A DNA stretch of 64,000 bases from Pelecanus crispus (taxonomy: Eukaryota; Chordata; Aves; Pelecaniformes; Pelecanidae). Position numbers and translations under genes: made by a program. The notes under the pieces were generated by a model. That model saw only the letters and a list, made by a program, of their open reading frames with translations. It was not told the DNA's origin and made no database searches. The stretch is from the NCBI RefSeq assembly GCF_030463565.1, contig NC_134676.1:28335228-28399227 (forward strand). Direction: 5' to 3'. Positions 27,301 to 64,000 of this stretch are shown here, in pieces (position 1 is the first letter of the stretch; each line of letters begins with the position of its first letter).

Positions 27301-30300
27301 ATACTCTATACAGGCACAGTACCTAGAGATTTTGCTGTGTTGGACAACACTGGGGTACACATACCCAACTTTTTGGGTGCCCAGCATCATGATTTTTAAT
27401 TTCCTGTGTTCACTGTAATCCTCATCAGGCTTCATAACATCTTACAGTCTCTGCTGCCCTTGGTCCTGTGCCTGCCATCTTCCTCCACTGCCTCTTGTAC
27501 CACCTCCTCCCCTGCCCCAGGCACACTCTCTCTTTCTTGCTGCAGCTGGACAGTGCTTTTAATGTAGCTACATAATTATTTGATAAGGTTGTATAACCAT
27601 TTATTTGCATTCTTCCTCGGGTATAACAGAACAGTGATCAGGACATCAGGGGACTTAAAACATCAGATTAGCTGATTATTGTCATTTGTTCTAGTGTTGT
27701 AATCTGTGGACATTAAAACTTCCATGTGCCAGAGTCAGTCAGTGATTATATATTTATATGAACACTACAGTGCCACCTACTGTCATTGGAAGTAAAAGCA
27801 GAATTTGGTCCATTTAGAGATTTATTATCATTAGGTTTTTATAATGTATATTTAATATACATACAATATACGTATAACTTACATACCATATACATTATAA
27901 TGTAGGTTATTAATAGTGTTCAAGTATCACAACCTTAATGGGTCCATACCATTTGGAGTCAATGTTGATTGATGGTCTAAAATCTATCTGGCTGGTTTAC
28001 TGACATACTATTTTTTTTTTTAAGTATTAGTATATTAAGATTATTTTTAACCTCTTTATGTGTTTAAAGGAACATTGAAGCCAGAAGAATTCATGACTGT
28101 TTACTTAAAAAAAACCCTAACACTGCTTTTTTAAGTAACATAGATCAGATCTGATTGGTCTGTAACTATGCATTGGTCCTGTCAATGCCTAAGCTTAATG
28201 TGTGAGTACATACATATACATGTACAAAATGCATATTCTGGTATACTTTCCGTCTTGAAATCTTTGAGTATTGCACAAATTTGAACTACCTTCCTTGTAT
28301 TTTTCCTGCTCACTTCAAGAGAAAAACAGAACACCACAGCTACCACGTGGTGTCACTGTAGTTCCTGGAATGAGCGAAGTTCCCTTGTCCTGGAACTGCT
28401 GCTAGCATTATCTGCTTCAGATATAGGAGAGTAAATAAGAATACCTCTCTCTGCTTCCTTTAAGGAAGTTTGTGTTCTAAAGGAGAAGGCTGAAACTGCT
28501 TGGAAAAAATATTGGGCTTAGGTCTGCAGATCTGACCTCCCCAGGATGTCTGCATTGCAAGACAAAAGTGTCCTGAACGGATTTTGGCAAGCTCAGGCTC
28601 ACCCAGCTGGTGGGGGTAGATCGTCCCAGTCCTGCAGCCAGGATGTTGCCAGTGTCCAGCCATTGTATGTGTAGATGAGATGCTGCTGAGCATGATGTAT
28701 GACTCTTTGAAATTGCAGTATGTTCTCGGGAAAGTTAAAATAACATTTTCTTTTACTGACAGTGAGCCCCCTTAAGGATCTTAATGCCCTCACAGAAGTC
28801 CAGTGTGCTGTGTTTTGCTGCTCTCTACCTGAACTGGATTTTGGCCCTTAGCATAGGAGCTGCTCTTGCATACTGGATTTAGTATTGGCAAGCGGTACAG
28901 AGAACTTCAATTCTTTGCACTTCAAGTATGTGACAAGTGCCACAGGGATGTTGAGGCATAACACAGAAACAAGCCCCTTGGAAAATACCATTTCCAAGCA
29001 TCTGAAAAGGAAGGTCAAATACAGAAATGTTTTTTTTTTTATACGTATACACACACCTATAAAGAACAGGCTGATTCTTTTAATTAAATTATACAGAAAT
29101 CCCAAAGGAATAGTAAAATTTTTACTGTCACTTATCTCTTTTTTTCCCCCTTAGGCTTTGATAGATTATGTGCTGATCCCATTACTTTGTGTTTCTAATA
29201 ATAGATGTAGGAAGTAGGAGAAATGATAATGGTACCATTGTTGCAGGAAGGCTACCTCCGCAATATAATCCCCCCTCACCACCAACTCCACCAGCAAGTG
29301 CTCTTCAGCTGGAAGACATGGTAAGCATGTAGCTGGAACAGAAATGTATTTGCTAGTGACAAAAATGAACTTTTCAGTTGGAACTTTTTGAAGATGAATG
29401 CCATAGCCCATGAACTGAAGGAATTTGAAGACAGTCTAAGTGTAAAAGAAACCTATGTGTAAGTTCAGACTGTGTTGTGTAAATGAAGTGACTGGGGCAC
29501 AGCTGCTGTGACTTGCTTCATTAAGCTCTGGTTTTTATTTTAGTGAAAATGCATTAAACTAATGGAGACAAGGTCACTATAATAAGCAGAATTTGCTCTC
29601 TACGGTTCTTTCTGGAAAAAAGCTGTTAAAGAGGTTTTTGGAAAAAAAAAAAAAACTGAGCTTAATATAATCTGAAAAGAGAAGCTGGCTTGACTGGATG
29701 CTTCTTTTTAAAAGTGTAACATATATAGACACTGAGGGAACTCAGCTTATTGTCCTGTCATGTTAGCTTAGCCAGATCATTATCCAGTAGCTTGGATGTT
29801 CTGGACCTTCCCTGGAGTCATGCTGAAGACATTGCCACTGTAAAACAATTTGATGCTAGAGTACAGGTTGGAAGAGAGAAGATGTGCTTGCCTTTCCTCC
29901 TGATTTTTCATTCTAATAGTATCAAATGTTAGTCACACCATTTCTACAAGTTTTAGACAAGTATTTTTAAATTATCCAGAAGACAGTAAAACTAGAGATA
30001 AAATATCTGCAAAGAAGTTAAATTTAGAAGGATAATTGGAATACTCAAAAAACTGACTCTCTGAAGACTAAAACTGTATTTTCTATAAAGTTATACTTAT
30101 TCTTCATAAACTCTGGTTTCATTCACAGTTTTCTACCCACCTGGGTCATGCAAGCACTTCTCAGACCCGGCTAGATTCTGATTCTCCAGTAATCGTCACT
30201 AGCACAGCTGCAGGATCTGGTGTGGCGTCAACTCAAAAACTGGTAACATGCTAAAATTAATTTTTTTATTTTTTTATAATTACAACAAATATTAGTTTGG

Positions 30301-33107
30301 GCATCATTATTTCCACATTTTTTCAGAGCAACACAAGTATGTAGTTGAGGAAACTGCCAGAGTTTACGTAGCTGCCTGAAGACACTAGCTAGCTCATTAA
30401 TGTTACAGAAACCTATTTCTGTTAGGAGCAATTTTAAATAATTTTTGGAGGGAGGAGGGGGAAGTGTGACAGAATGAAGAATGGAAGAGTGCATATACAC
30501 TTCATTGTAGTGCAACAGGAACAATTGGCATTTTGCATGATGCATGATTTTGTCCTGGAAAGAATATGCTTTACATTAGCATCCTGCTGTTTGAAATGTC
30601 TCTCTTATTCCTTCTTCTGTATTTATTGCTAAACTGTCCTTTTTACTTTTCTCCACTGTCTTCTGCATTGCTCTCCTTTCTTTTTCCTATCTGATACAGT
30701 TTACTACCAGCTGTCAGAGAAAGATGCAGCATTCTATTGCATGGATGCTTTTTTGTATCTGCTATGTCACTGCTAGACTACTTTCCAGGGTGGAAGTGCT
30801 TGCAGCTGTCAGTCAAGTATGCAGCCAGTAAGCAAAGCTAAACTATGCATGCTGCTTGATTTGTGTCAAATTAGCCTTACTCCCCTCAGGACAGAAGTCA
30901 CTTGCTCAAAACGCTATTTCATACTTACAGTGGAAAAAGATGGAAGAAACCAGGCTGCAACTAGGTGGAGCAAATTCAGTCCTGTATAATATAAACTGAC
31001 TGCAACATCCAATGTTCCTTTTATACAGAATATACTAGAGCATTGTAAATAGTATGTATAGAATTTTTTACCAACTAATACTTAATTTATTTGTAGCCCA
31101 TGGCAAAAGTAATAACGTCTGCTCAACAGAAAGCAGGAAGAACAATCACTGCTCGAATCACAGGCCGAGCTGATGTGGGACAAAAAGCCAGAATTTGTGG
31201 TGGTTTAGCAGTGATGGGAGTTGTTCCACCCATGAGTTCAGTCATTGTTGAAAAACATCATCCAGTCACTCAGGTAAGTCAGAATCATGCTTGTAACAGT
31301 ATTCTCATTACAACATATCTGGTAGTAATTTAAAGAAAAATGACCAGCATGAAGAGATACTAGGCAAGGCTCAGACTTGAGTATTGTTTAAAGTAACAAA
31401 CAGTACTGTCTTGGGCTGGGTAGAAGGCACTGGTGAGGAGAGGAAGTAAATATTGCCACTTCAATCTACTTGTCTTGTTTCTGTAGTCATTACTTCACAG
31501 GTATAGTAGTCTTGGCTGTCTTTTCTTGGCCAGCTCTTCTGTGAGTCTTCCTCTTTGTAGAAGTGGTCAGTTGGTACGGCAATGTTTGGTGTCATCACCA
31601 TGCAACCACAGTTTAAAGACAAGCTTCATGGTGTGTAGCAGGAAGAGTGACTCAGCCAGAGGTGGTAGAGATACAGATTAGGCTGACAGGCTGACTGTAG
31701 CAAATTACTGGGGAAAAAAGTCAAACCTTTGTCCGGAGGCAATCAAATTCATCAAGCCTAGCCTGCTCCTGTTGTATTTTGAGTCTTACCCCTACCATTT
31801 ATCCTGAAGAAAACACTGAAATAAGTGCATTAATAGGGTATGAAACCAACATATAAGACGACTGTGAACAGTGGCCTAAATGGCCTAGGCAATTGCTACA
31901 CTTTTAGACTGATCTAAGCAAAAAATCATTTTGACTGGAGGTGTATGAAACAGCTGAAAATGTTTTGTTTTTTTTTTTTTTTATATTTTAACCTGTAAAG
32001 TAGGATCTGAGTTTTCTCTGTGCTATCTGAAAGTCCATTTTCTCTTCAGTGAACAAGCAGAACTACATTGATCCCTTCATTTCAGCTGGAGACACTGGTA
32101 ACTGTCTGTGTAAGGAATATTCTGCTTTCACTCATTTCCTGCAGTGAATCAGAGCCCTGTGGCAGGCTGCATGTAGCTTTTGAGAATCTGGGCTCCTAAG
32201 CAGAAATTCATATTTAAATTGAATGTCCTTAGGGGCTTAGAGGTTTGGTGTGAGACTTCTTTCATTAAGAACAATTTCTGGATTCAGATTGTGTGACTAG
32301 TGTGACAAGTAAAGTACCTGAACTACTGTACAAAAACCTGACTTCTAAAAGTAAAATAAATGTGACAGTCCCAGAGATATATTCCATATACCCTTTCTGC
32401 AAAGAAATGCCTAAGTGGAATTCAATCAGATTGAAGTATTTCTCTTGAATTAATCTGACAGAGGAGAGAGTTTGCCTTGACTAAAAGCAGAATGACTACT
32501 GTTTGTTGCAGTAAGGTGGCTAGTTTTTTGGGGAGAAAATTCATTGTTGTTAAATGCAAACATTTTCCTTTCAGAGACCAGTGACCTTTCAGAGACTTCC
32601 TCATAGCAAATACTGAACTTCAAAAGGAATATTGGCATGATTAAATTAGCACTACAGAAGGAAATTCTGAACAATTTGGTAAATGTTGAAATAAGGTTGA
32701 TGTGATAAAAGCTCAGGGTAGCTAGTTAATTGGAAGTTTAGCAGTTTATGTTCTAAAAGTGTATTACAGATAAGAAGAAGAAAGCATATTACAGATAAGG
32801 AAGAAAATTACTCATTCTGTTAAAGTAAGCCTTTTTTTTTTTAAGTGTGTTTCAGTTTGCTGGATTGCAAATCTTTCTGTTTAAACTACAGCTCACTTAG
32901 AGCTATTTTAATGGGATGATTTTTTTAAGTGTTTTGATGTATCTGATTACTTTTCAGCAAACCATATCCCAAGCCACTGCTGCTAAATATCCTCGAACTG
33001 TGCTACATTCTTCTGGTTCTACCACTGTGAGACCTGCAGGACAAGTTGGGCGAATGCTTCAGGGCCAAACTCATACCAGTGTTCAGTCAATAAAAGTTGT
33101 TGACTGA
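6234..33107 (+). CDS. POC5: POC5 centriolar protein, spliced coding span
   Basis: POC5 is a centrin-binding protein of the centriole lumen, recruited to procentrioles in G2 and needed for distal centriole elongation. Eleven coding exons join in frame to about 527 residues (human about 575): 6234-6317, 10703-10838, 19223-19419, 19800-19976, 22652-22756, 24413-24592, 25731-25878, 29205-29320, 30129-30242, 31097-31273, 32958-33107. The start is fixed by the conserved N-terminus MSSDEEK and a single-base 5' UTR stub in the same exon. Sfi1-type Trp/Leu-rich centrin-binding segments lie near residues 140-165, 215-230 and 245-275. A coiled-coil region runs from about 160 to 330 and ends in the highly conserved [16 protein letters not shown]. 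The C-terminus has [20 protein letters not shown] and a final SIKVVD. The linkers around residues 60-125 and 340-420 are divergent and Ser/Thr/Pro-rich. All junctions are GT-AG and no frame is broken. Confidence 0.95.
7487..7893 (-). mobile_element. CR1 LINE 3' fragment, antisense (POC5 intron 2)
   Basis: Antisense CR1 3' UTR (CCAGTTGGAAGGGACCTACA) followed by antisense reverse-transcriptase C-terminal sequence, including the characteristic 'cttggtaaagaaatgcttcctaatgtccag' block (7675-7704). The terminal octamer repeat is worn away. It belongs to an older and different CR1 subfamily from the fragment at 1541 (different 3' sequence). Confidence 0.9.
8617..8631. repeat. (GT)n microsatellite
   Basis: Seven tandem GT dinucleotides directly after a T run. 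Short simple repeat within POC5 intron 2. Confidence 0.8.
10703..10838 (+). CDS. POC5: POC5 exon 3 (residues 29-73), two possible donors
   Basis: Acceptor tttgtgacag at 10702; starts [16 protein letters not shown], matching the conserved block after the human N-terminus. Two donors in the same phase lie 12 nt apart: cacc|gtaaga at 10839 (stronger consensus, used here) and ccag|gtagca at 10851. The second would add RKTP plus a changed junction residue. Both join exon 4 in frame. Confidence 0.88.
10839..19222. other. POC5 intron 3
   Basis: 8.4 kb, the largest intron of the gene. It contains a solo LTR at 15843-16421 and otherwise AT-rich unique sequence. An additional exon for the part of the human linker that is missing here was looked for and not found with confidence. 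Confidence 0.65.
15843..16421 (-). mobile_element. Solo LTR of an endogenous retrovirus, antisense
   Basis: On the + strand the element begins TGTTGTCC and ends GGACAACA, a perfect 8-bp inverted terminal repeat with TG...CA ends. It is flanked by TCTT on both sides (15839-15842 and 16422-16425), a 4-bp target-site duplication, or 5 bp (ATCTT) if the last A is assigned to the host. In antisense it has a TATA-like TATAAATAGA (15991-16000) and AATAAA (15914-15919), in the order and spacing of a U3-R-U5 LTR read on the - strand. No internal retroviral sequence is attached, so it is a solo LTR left by recombination. Confidence 0.9.
19223..19419 (+). CDS. POC5: POC5 exon 4 (residues 74-139)
   Basis: Acceptor tttcatttttag at 19222, entered in phase 1. 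The first part is a divergent linker; the end, [11 protein letters not shown], matches the human segment leading into the first centrin-binding region. Donor AAG|gtattt at 19420, phase 0. An in-frame ORF reading through the upstream intron is not coding. Confidence 0.92.
19800..19976 (+). CDS. POC5: POC5 exon 5 (residues 140-198), first centrin-binding segment
   Basis: Acceptor acttttcag at 19799. It encodes a charged helical stretch: a Sfi1-like [13 protein letters not shown] near its start, [10 protein letters not shown] in the middle and EISLGRKDE at the end, each conserved with human POC5. 59 codons, phase 0 at both ends; donor GAG|gtagta. Confidence 0.95.
22652..22756 (+). CDS. POC5: POC5 exon 6 (residues 199-233)
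   Basis: Acceptor tatttttgcag at 22651. It encodes [11 protein letters not shown] and [12 protein letters not shown], the second Sfi1-like centrin-binding segment. 35 codons, phase 0 at both ends; donor GAG|gtatgc. Confidence 0.95.
23213..23608 (+). mobile_element. CR1 LINE 3' fragment with doubled 3' end (POC5 intron 6)
   Basis: Sense CR1: the reverse-transcriptase C-terminus (ggaacaggctgcccagagag, 23289-23308), then a 3' UTR ending near 23450. A linker of about 60 bp follows, and then a second copy of the 3' UTR (about 23508-23600) ending in the CR1 octamers. The same doubled structure with the same linker is found in antisense at 39316-39613. Confidence 0.9.
24413..24592 (+). CDS. POC5: POC5 exon 7 (residues 234-293), third centrin-binding segment
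   Basis: Acceptor tgttttctaag at 24412. It encodes [20 protein letters not shown], a Trp-rich Sfi1-like repeat, then [20 protein letters not shown], conserved with human. 60 codons, phase 0 at both ends; donor GAG|gtaaaa. Confidence 0.95.
25731..25878 (+). CDS. POC5: POC5 exon 8 (residues 294-342), coiled-coil end
   Basis: Acceptor tcttttgtag at 25730. It encodes a coiled-coil stretch followed by [20 protein letters not shown], the most conserved block of the family. The donor at 25879 leaves a phase-1 split codon completed by exon 9. Confidence 0.95.
27839..27900. repeat. AT-rich inverted repeat
   Basis: TTATAATGTATAT at 27839-27851 is matched by its exact reverse complement at 27888-27900, leaving a 36-bp AT-rich loop. 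It could extrude as a hairpin; no element was recognised around it. Located in POC5 intron 8. Confidence 0.7.
29205..29320 (+). CDS. POC5: POC5 exon 9 (residues 343-381), Pro-rich linker
   Basis: Acceptor tttctaataatag at 29204, entered in phase 1. It encodes a low-complexity linker with [11 protein letters not shown]. The composition agrees with the proline-rich linker of human POC5 but alignment is weak. Donor ATG|gtaagc at 29321, phase 0. Confidence 0.85.
30129..30242 (+). CDS. POC5: POC5 exon 10 (residues 382-419), Ser/Thr-rich linker
   Basis: Acceptor ttcattcacag at 30128. It encodes a Ser/Thr/Ala-rich stretch ending in STQKL. Low conservation with human; support comes from open phase-0 frame at both ends and good splice sites (donor CTG|gtaaca). 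Confidence 0.82.
31097..31273 (+). CDS. POC5: POC5 exon 11 (residues 420-478)
   Basis: Acceptor tatttgtag at 31096. It encodes [20 protein letters not shown] and then [19 protein letters not shown], nearly identical to the human C-terminal region. 59 codons, donor CAG|gtaagt, phase 0. Confidence 0.96.
32958..33107 (+). CDS. POC5: POC5 exon 12, C-terminus and stop (residues 479-527)
   Basis: Acceptor attacttttcag at 32957. It encodes [15 protein letters not shown] and ends SVQSIKVVD then TGA at 33105-33107, the conserved family C-terminus. The 3' UTR continues to about 33395. Confidence 0.96.
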   Translation, partial: QTISQATAAKYPRTVLHSSGSTTVRPAGQVGRMLQGQTHTSVQSIKVVD

Positions 33108-33375
33108 GTGAATGTCTTTTTCACCGGGGGAGGGAGGCGGTTATCAAGGTACAATTTAAACCTCTTCCCCGTGTTTTCAGACTTGATATAGCAAGGCCAT
33201 GTATCATGTTTTTACCCTTTTCTAAAAAAAATATTTTTGAAGTGAAAGTGCTTTTATAGTAAACATCTGGAGGGGAAAAAAAGAACTTGAAACGTTGTTC
33301 TACCTCCAAACTATTTGAGAACTTATTTTATTAAGATAAACACTTTTTATTTAAGGAATCTTTTGCACACTTTTA

Positions 33376-33381
33376 AATAAA
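33376..33381 (+). terminator. POC5: POC5 polyadenylation signal
   Basis: AATAAA about 270 nt after the stop, followed by a GT/T-rich stretch (33391-33418) suitable as a downstream element. The cleavage site is expected near 33395-33400. Confidence 0.8.
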
Positions 33382-33400
33382 GGATAGAATGTGATTTTTG

Positions 33401-34756
33401 TCTGAATCTCTTTGTTTAGTTCCAATGTTACTAACACCTACGTTCAAGTGAAAAGTAAATTTATTTTTGTTACATATGCTTTTAGTTGCTTATGCAACTA
33501 AGTGTAGTTGACATGCATTTTAATTATATCCTACAACAGCATACCTAAATGAAGAATAACAGGGTGGTAGCCTTCACACCCAGGGTGCAACTTGAACCAG
33601 GTGAGGTACCAAGTCCATCAAATTGTTAAACATTCTCATTTTCCAAGCTGATGTTACAGAACTTGATGCATACCTGTCAGCATCTAAGAATTTGTGATCT
33701 TAGATCACTGATTCCAAAACCTGAGGATTTACCAGTCTGTTCTGCATAGTGCTGTGATGCTCTGCAGCCGTGTCAAAACAGGTTGCACACAAGAGGGCAG
33801 TTAGGCATAAGACTTCAGACTAAGATACAGATCATCATCTTTTTAGTACAAACAATAAGATTTAGTACAAAATAATGCTAGCTATATATAGATAGATGAG
33901 GCAATTCAATTCTTCCATTACATGATAAAACTATTGCTATTTTCTTATAGAGAAGACTACGAAGATAGACATTTTACATAATTTTCCAGATGTGAAATGT
34001 ATCCAGTAATGAGAAAACCTTTAAGTGCATTGAGCAAGACACTACCAAATGTTAATTCGACATGAAAAAGAAATAGGTAAATAATTGTTAAATGTGTTAA
34101 GTATTAAATATTAAATGTTCTCTTTTGAATATGTATACAAGGTTATGCCATGATAGAAAATTCTGCAGCCAGCCACACATGGTTTTAGGCGTGATGTTTT
34201 TGTGTATTTTCCCTACATGAATCAAATGCTGAAGAAGACAGACTTGTCCTAATCCTAGCACTAATTAAACAAGAGAAAAGCCCTAGAAATCACTCTGCTG
34301 AGACTTTATAAAAACCTGAATCCCAAATGAAACCTATTTCTGGAAGTGTTGATTTATACACGTAATTTTTGCTGCTTAAAGTTAATTTCTTTCTGGTACA
34401 AAATATCTTATTTACATTTCATGTCAAACACAAAATAGCTCAGTTTGCAGTTCCAATACAGAGTTAGTGAATCAATGTTAAGCCAAGTGCAGAAATTGTA
34501 GGAGGGTGGTTTTTGCTTAGCAGTATAGTCATAAATTACCAGCCAGCCATTCAATTCTTTAAATCATTGTATAGCAAGCATATGAGAAAGAACTAACCAA
34601 TATTTCAGGAGTGCAAGTTTTTCTAGCTTGGAAAAAGTCATACAACTTCAAAATAGGTTTTTGTTTCCAGAAAAGATATTATTTGTACTTGAAAGTCACT
34701 ATTACATGCCATCTGACATGTAATTCCATCACATATGCCAGGTTTTATTGATGAAC
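33401..34756. other. Tail-to-tail region between POC5 and ANKDD1B
   Basis: About 1.35 kb between the POC5 polyadenylation region and the ANKDD1B stop, AT-rich, with no exon or repeat recognised. It probably includes the ANKDD1B 3' UTR; candidate - strand signals are AATAAA at 34744-34749 and at 33460-33465. Confidence 0.6.
34744..34749 (-). terminator. ANKDD1B: Candidate ANKDD1B polyadenylation signal
   Basis: AATAAA on the - strand only 7 nt after the stop codon. If used, the 3' UTR would be under 40 nt. A second - strand AATAAA at 33460-33465 would give a 3' UTR of about 1.3 kb ending some 50 bp from the POC5 3' end. The sequence alone does not decide. Confidence 0.4.
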
Positions 34757-62083
<27,327 letters not shown>

Positions 62084-64000
62084 CTGCGGAAAAACATGAT
62101 GAAAAAATTGTATTACTAAAAAACCAGCCATAACCAACTTAAGGGATGATGATACTGTTCTTAGCTTTTGTTATTTGTCCTCATTTCATATGTTGTGAGA
62201 ATCATTTGTTTCTCATCACAGAAGTGTTCCAGGATTACATTCTTCTCCTCTAGAGAAATCTGGCTGATGTTTCTAGTTTCAACTTTTAAGTGCAAATAGA
62301 GGTAGACTTTTCACAGTATGGATTACCATTATTTGCACTGCTCACAGGAACAAGGGTTCATTTATGAAGCTCTTGCCATCTAAATGGGTCCCAAGGATTT
62401 TACCGGCATAGCAGTGAACAGTACAAACTGCAGCATTTATGTCCTATTCTTGGAAAAGTTGCTCTGTTTCAAAACAGAAAGCACCACCAAAATACATGAA
62501 AACGTATAGCAGTAGCCAAATGGTATGACCCAACTGAAAAAAAAACCAAACAAAAAACAAACCAACAAATATCCAGGAGTTTTACAGGGAGGGAAGAAAG
62601 TGTGTACTTGAACTCAAAATTTGGCCACAACGTGGAATTGGGACTTTCCTTTAATGTCTCAACCCAAAAATGAATATCTGTTTGGTCAACTAAAGCAGCT
62701 GCAGCATGCATTTAGACACCTAATATTCAGTAACTTTGGAAAATAAAATTCCAGTGTCTGATAACTGGTTTAGCTAACTTCGAGGTCAGAGTATTTGTCA
62801 TGTTTCTACCTTAACATTTAATTAATCACTTAAAAGAAATTAGTGTAGCAGTTAAATCAGTTGCAAAAATGCTCGTAGATATTTTTAATTTCCTAGCATA
62901 TCACACTTAGGAAGTTGATCAGTTGGACATCTTCTGTCTAGAATATTTTGGCCTGAAAGCCACTTGTCCAGTGATATCACCAAAGAGGACAGCACTCTCT
63001 GTTGAACTAGAAACTGCAGCAATTATCTGTTCCTTAGAAGCCTCTCATGCAAGTTCATCCTCCTGCATCCTAAGTTCATTAATGCACAACGAGAATACAG
63101 CTTGAGGCAGTATAACTGCAGAGCATACTAAGGAAAATCAGTATGGCATTCACATAATTGCATTTTACATGTTACCTATTATTAGAATCTCAGTGGGAAT
63201 AATCATAGTTGTACTGTACAAAACGAGCTAGAAATTAAACTGGACACTTGCAAAGCTATTTCCAGTTTTCCTATGACATTATCTAAACACCTCAAACAAC
63301 AGAAGCATCCACTCAAAATTCTCTGGAAATCGCAGAATATTACTTGCTTGTTTTACAACACGGGGGCACAGCCAAAAAAAAAAAAAAAAAAAAAAAAAAA
63401 GCAGCTGCAAATAAAAATGCATCCCTGGCATCTGTGACAAGGAACATGGCCAACAGCAAAATCAGCATCATTAACAGGGATCTTTGCAGAATAAATGCCT
63501 CACTCATAGTTTTCGTAGTCTACACTCTTAAAGACGTACCCAGCAGAGCTTTCCACTACCTTGATTTCAAACACAGGGGAACCAGTGATGGTAGGATATC
63601 TTGCTCAAGGCAAATTTGTGGCATACATGGAAAAGAAATGTAGGGCACCAATTAGCTGCAATAAGTTATAATTAGGCCACATTGATTCCTACTGACTGCT
63701 GATGAACGCTCACACATGTATCTTGTATGAGGATGCAAAGGTAAATGCTGTTGCATCTCAGGACATTCAGCAACAATCCCAACAGTTTACTTGCACTGCC
63801 TTCAAGAAACAAGAGAAAATGCTATTTCTTTACTGTATCTGCATCGGCAAGGACAGTTTTGCTGTAGTTCTGACAAAGAATTAATGGCTGATCCTTTCTC
63901 TCCTGTCCACAAGTCATGGATTGGCTGTATGCTGCTAAAAAGACGACCTTTTGCTCTGGGTGTGATGTTTCTTAATAATTTCTCTCTCTTAATACCTCTT
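62084..64000. other. ANKDD1B intron 1 (part); first exon not found
   Basis: AT-rich sequence without a CpG island. I looked for a - strand exon starting with ATG and ending in phase 1 before a GT donor and found none that is convincing, so the first exon and promoter are probably beyond 64000. The only distinct feature is a long A run at 63374-63400. Confidence 0.6.
63374..63400. repeat. Poly(A) tract, 27 bp
   Basis: Twenty-seven uninterrupted A residues on the + strand. No retroposon body with duplication flanks was recognised on either side. A length-variable site in any assembly. Confidence 0.8.

Noticed and set aside
63528-63545. Possible first-exon donor of ANKDD1B on the - strand (CTGG|gtacgt)
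   Set aside because: Upstream on the - strand the frame from the nearest ATG hits a stop within a few codons, and there is no GC-rich first-exon sequence.

Overview
This is eukaryotic, almost certainly avian, nuclear DNA. Exons are short and separated by kilobase introns with canonical GT-AG junctions. The interspersed repeats are CR1 LINE fragments with the avian/reptilian 3' end, a short tandem motif of the ATTCTATG type, plus avian-type endogenous retrovirus (ERV) remnants. There are no prokaryotic features, CRISPR arrays or operons. The species cannot be named from the sequence. The POC5/ANKDD1B pair lies on 5q13 in human, and the corresponding block is Z-linked in birds as far as I recall, so Z linkage is a reasonable inference.

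Layout. Positions 1-1540 are intergenic with nothing recognised. A 5'-truncated CR1 (1541-1845) abuts a CpG island (about 1850-2570) that holds the POC5 promoter and its non-coding first exon. POC5 (centriole protein) runs on the + strand through 11 coding exons from 6234 to 33107, with a polyadenylation signal at 33376. After a 1.65 kb tail-to-tail intergenic gap, ANKDD1B (ankyrin repeats plus death domain) runs on the - strand from its stop at 34757 up to at least 62083. Its first coding exon is not found and probably lies beyond 64000. Both reading frames are open through every junction, so both genes look intact.

POC5 as assembled here is about 527 aa (human about 575 aa). The N-terminus, the three Sfi1-type centrin-binding segments, the coiled coil and the C-terminus are conserved; the linkers in exons 3-4 and 9-10 are divergent. 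ANKDD1B has 495 aa in the window. Eight exons are exactly 99 nt in phase 0 and each encodes one 33-residue ankyrin repeat; two more are 105 and 96 nt. Three exons at the 3' end encode the death domain and C-terminus. One of the 99-nt repeat exons (49828-49926) has no counterpart in human ANKDD1B as I remember it.

Repeats sit in introns and flanks. There are seven CR1 fragments, two of them with a shared unusual double 3' end. A 579-bp solo LTR on the - strand has 8-bp inverted ends and a short target-site duplication. A second LTR-like segment lies at 57538-58118. In one ANKDD1B intron, two degraded gag-like fragments lie in opposite orientation next to a tRNA-Asn(GTT) pseudogene that carries a CCA end. 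I found no previously undescribed gene system; the observations most worth checking are the extra ankyrin exon, the ERV/tRNA cluster, the composite CR1 structure, the POC5 promoter layout and the alternative donor of POC5 exon 3.
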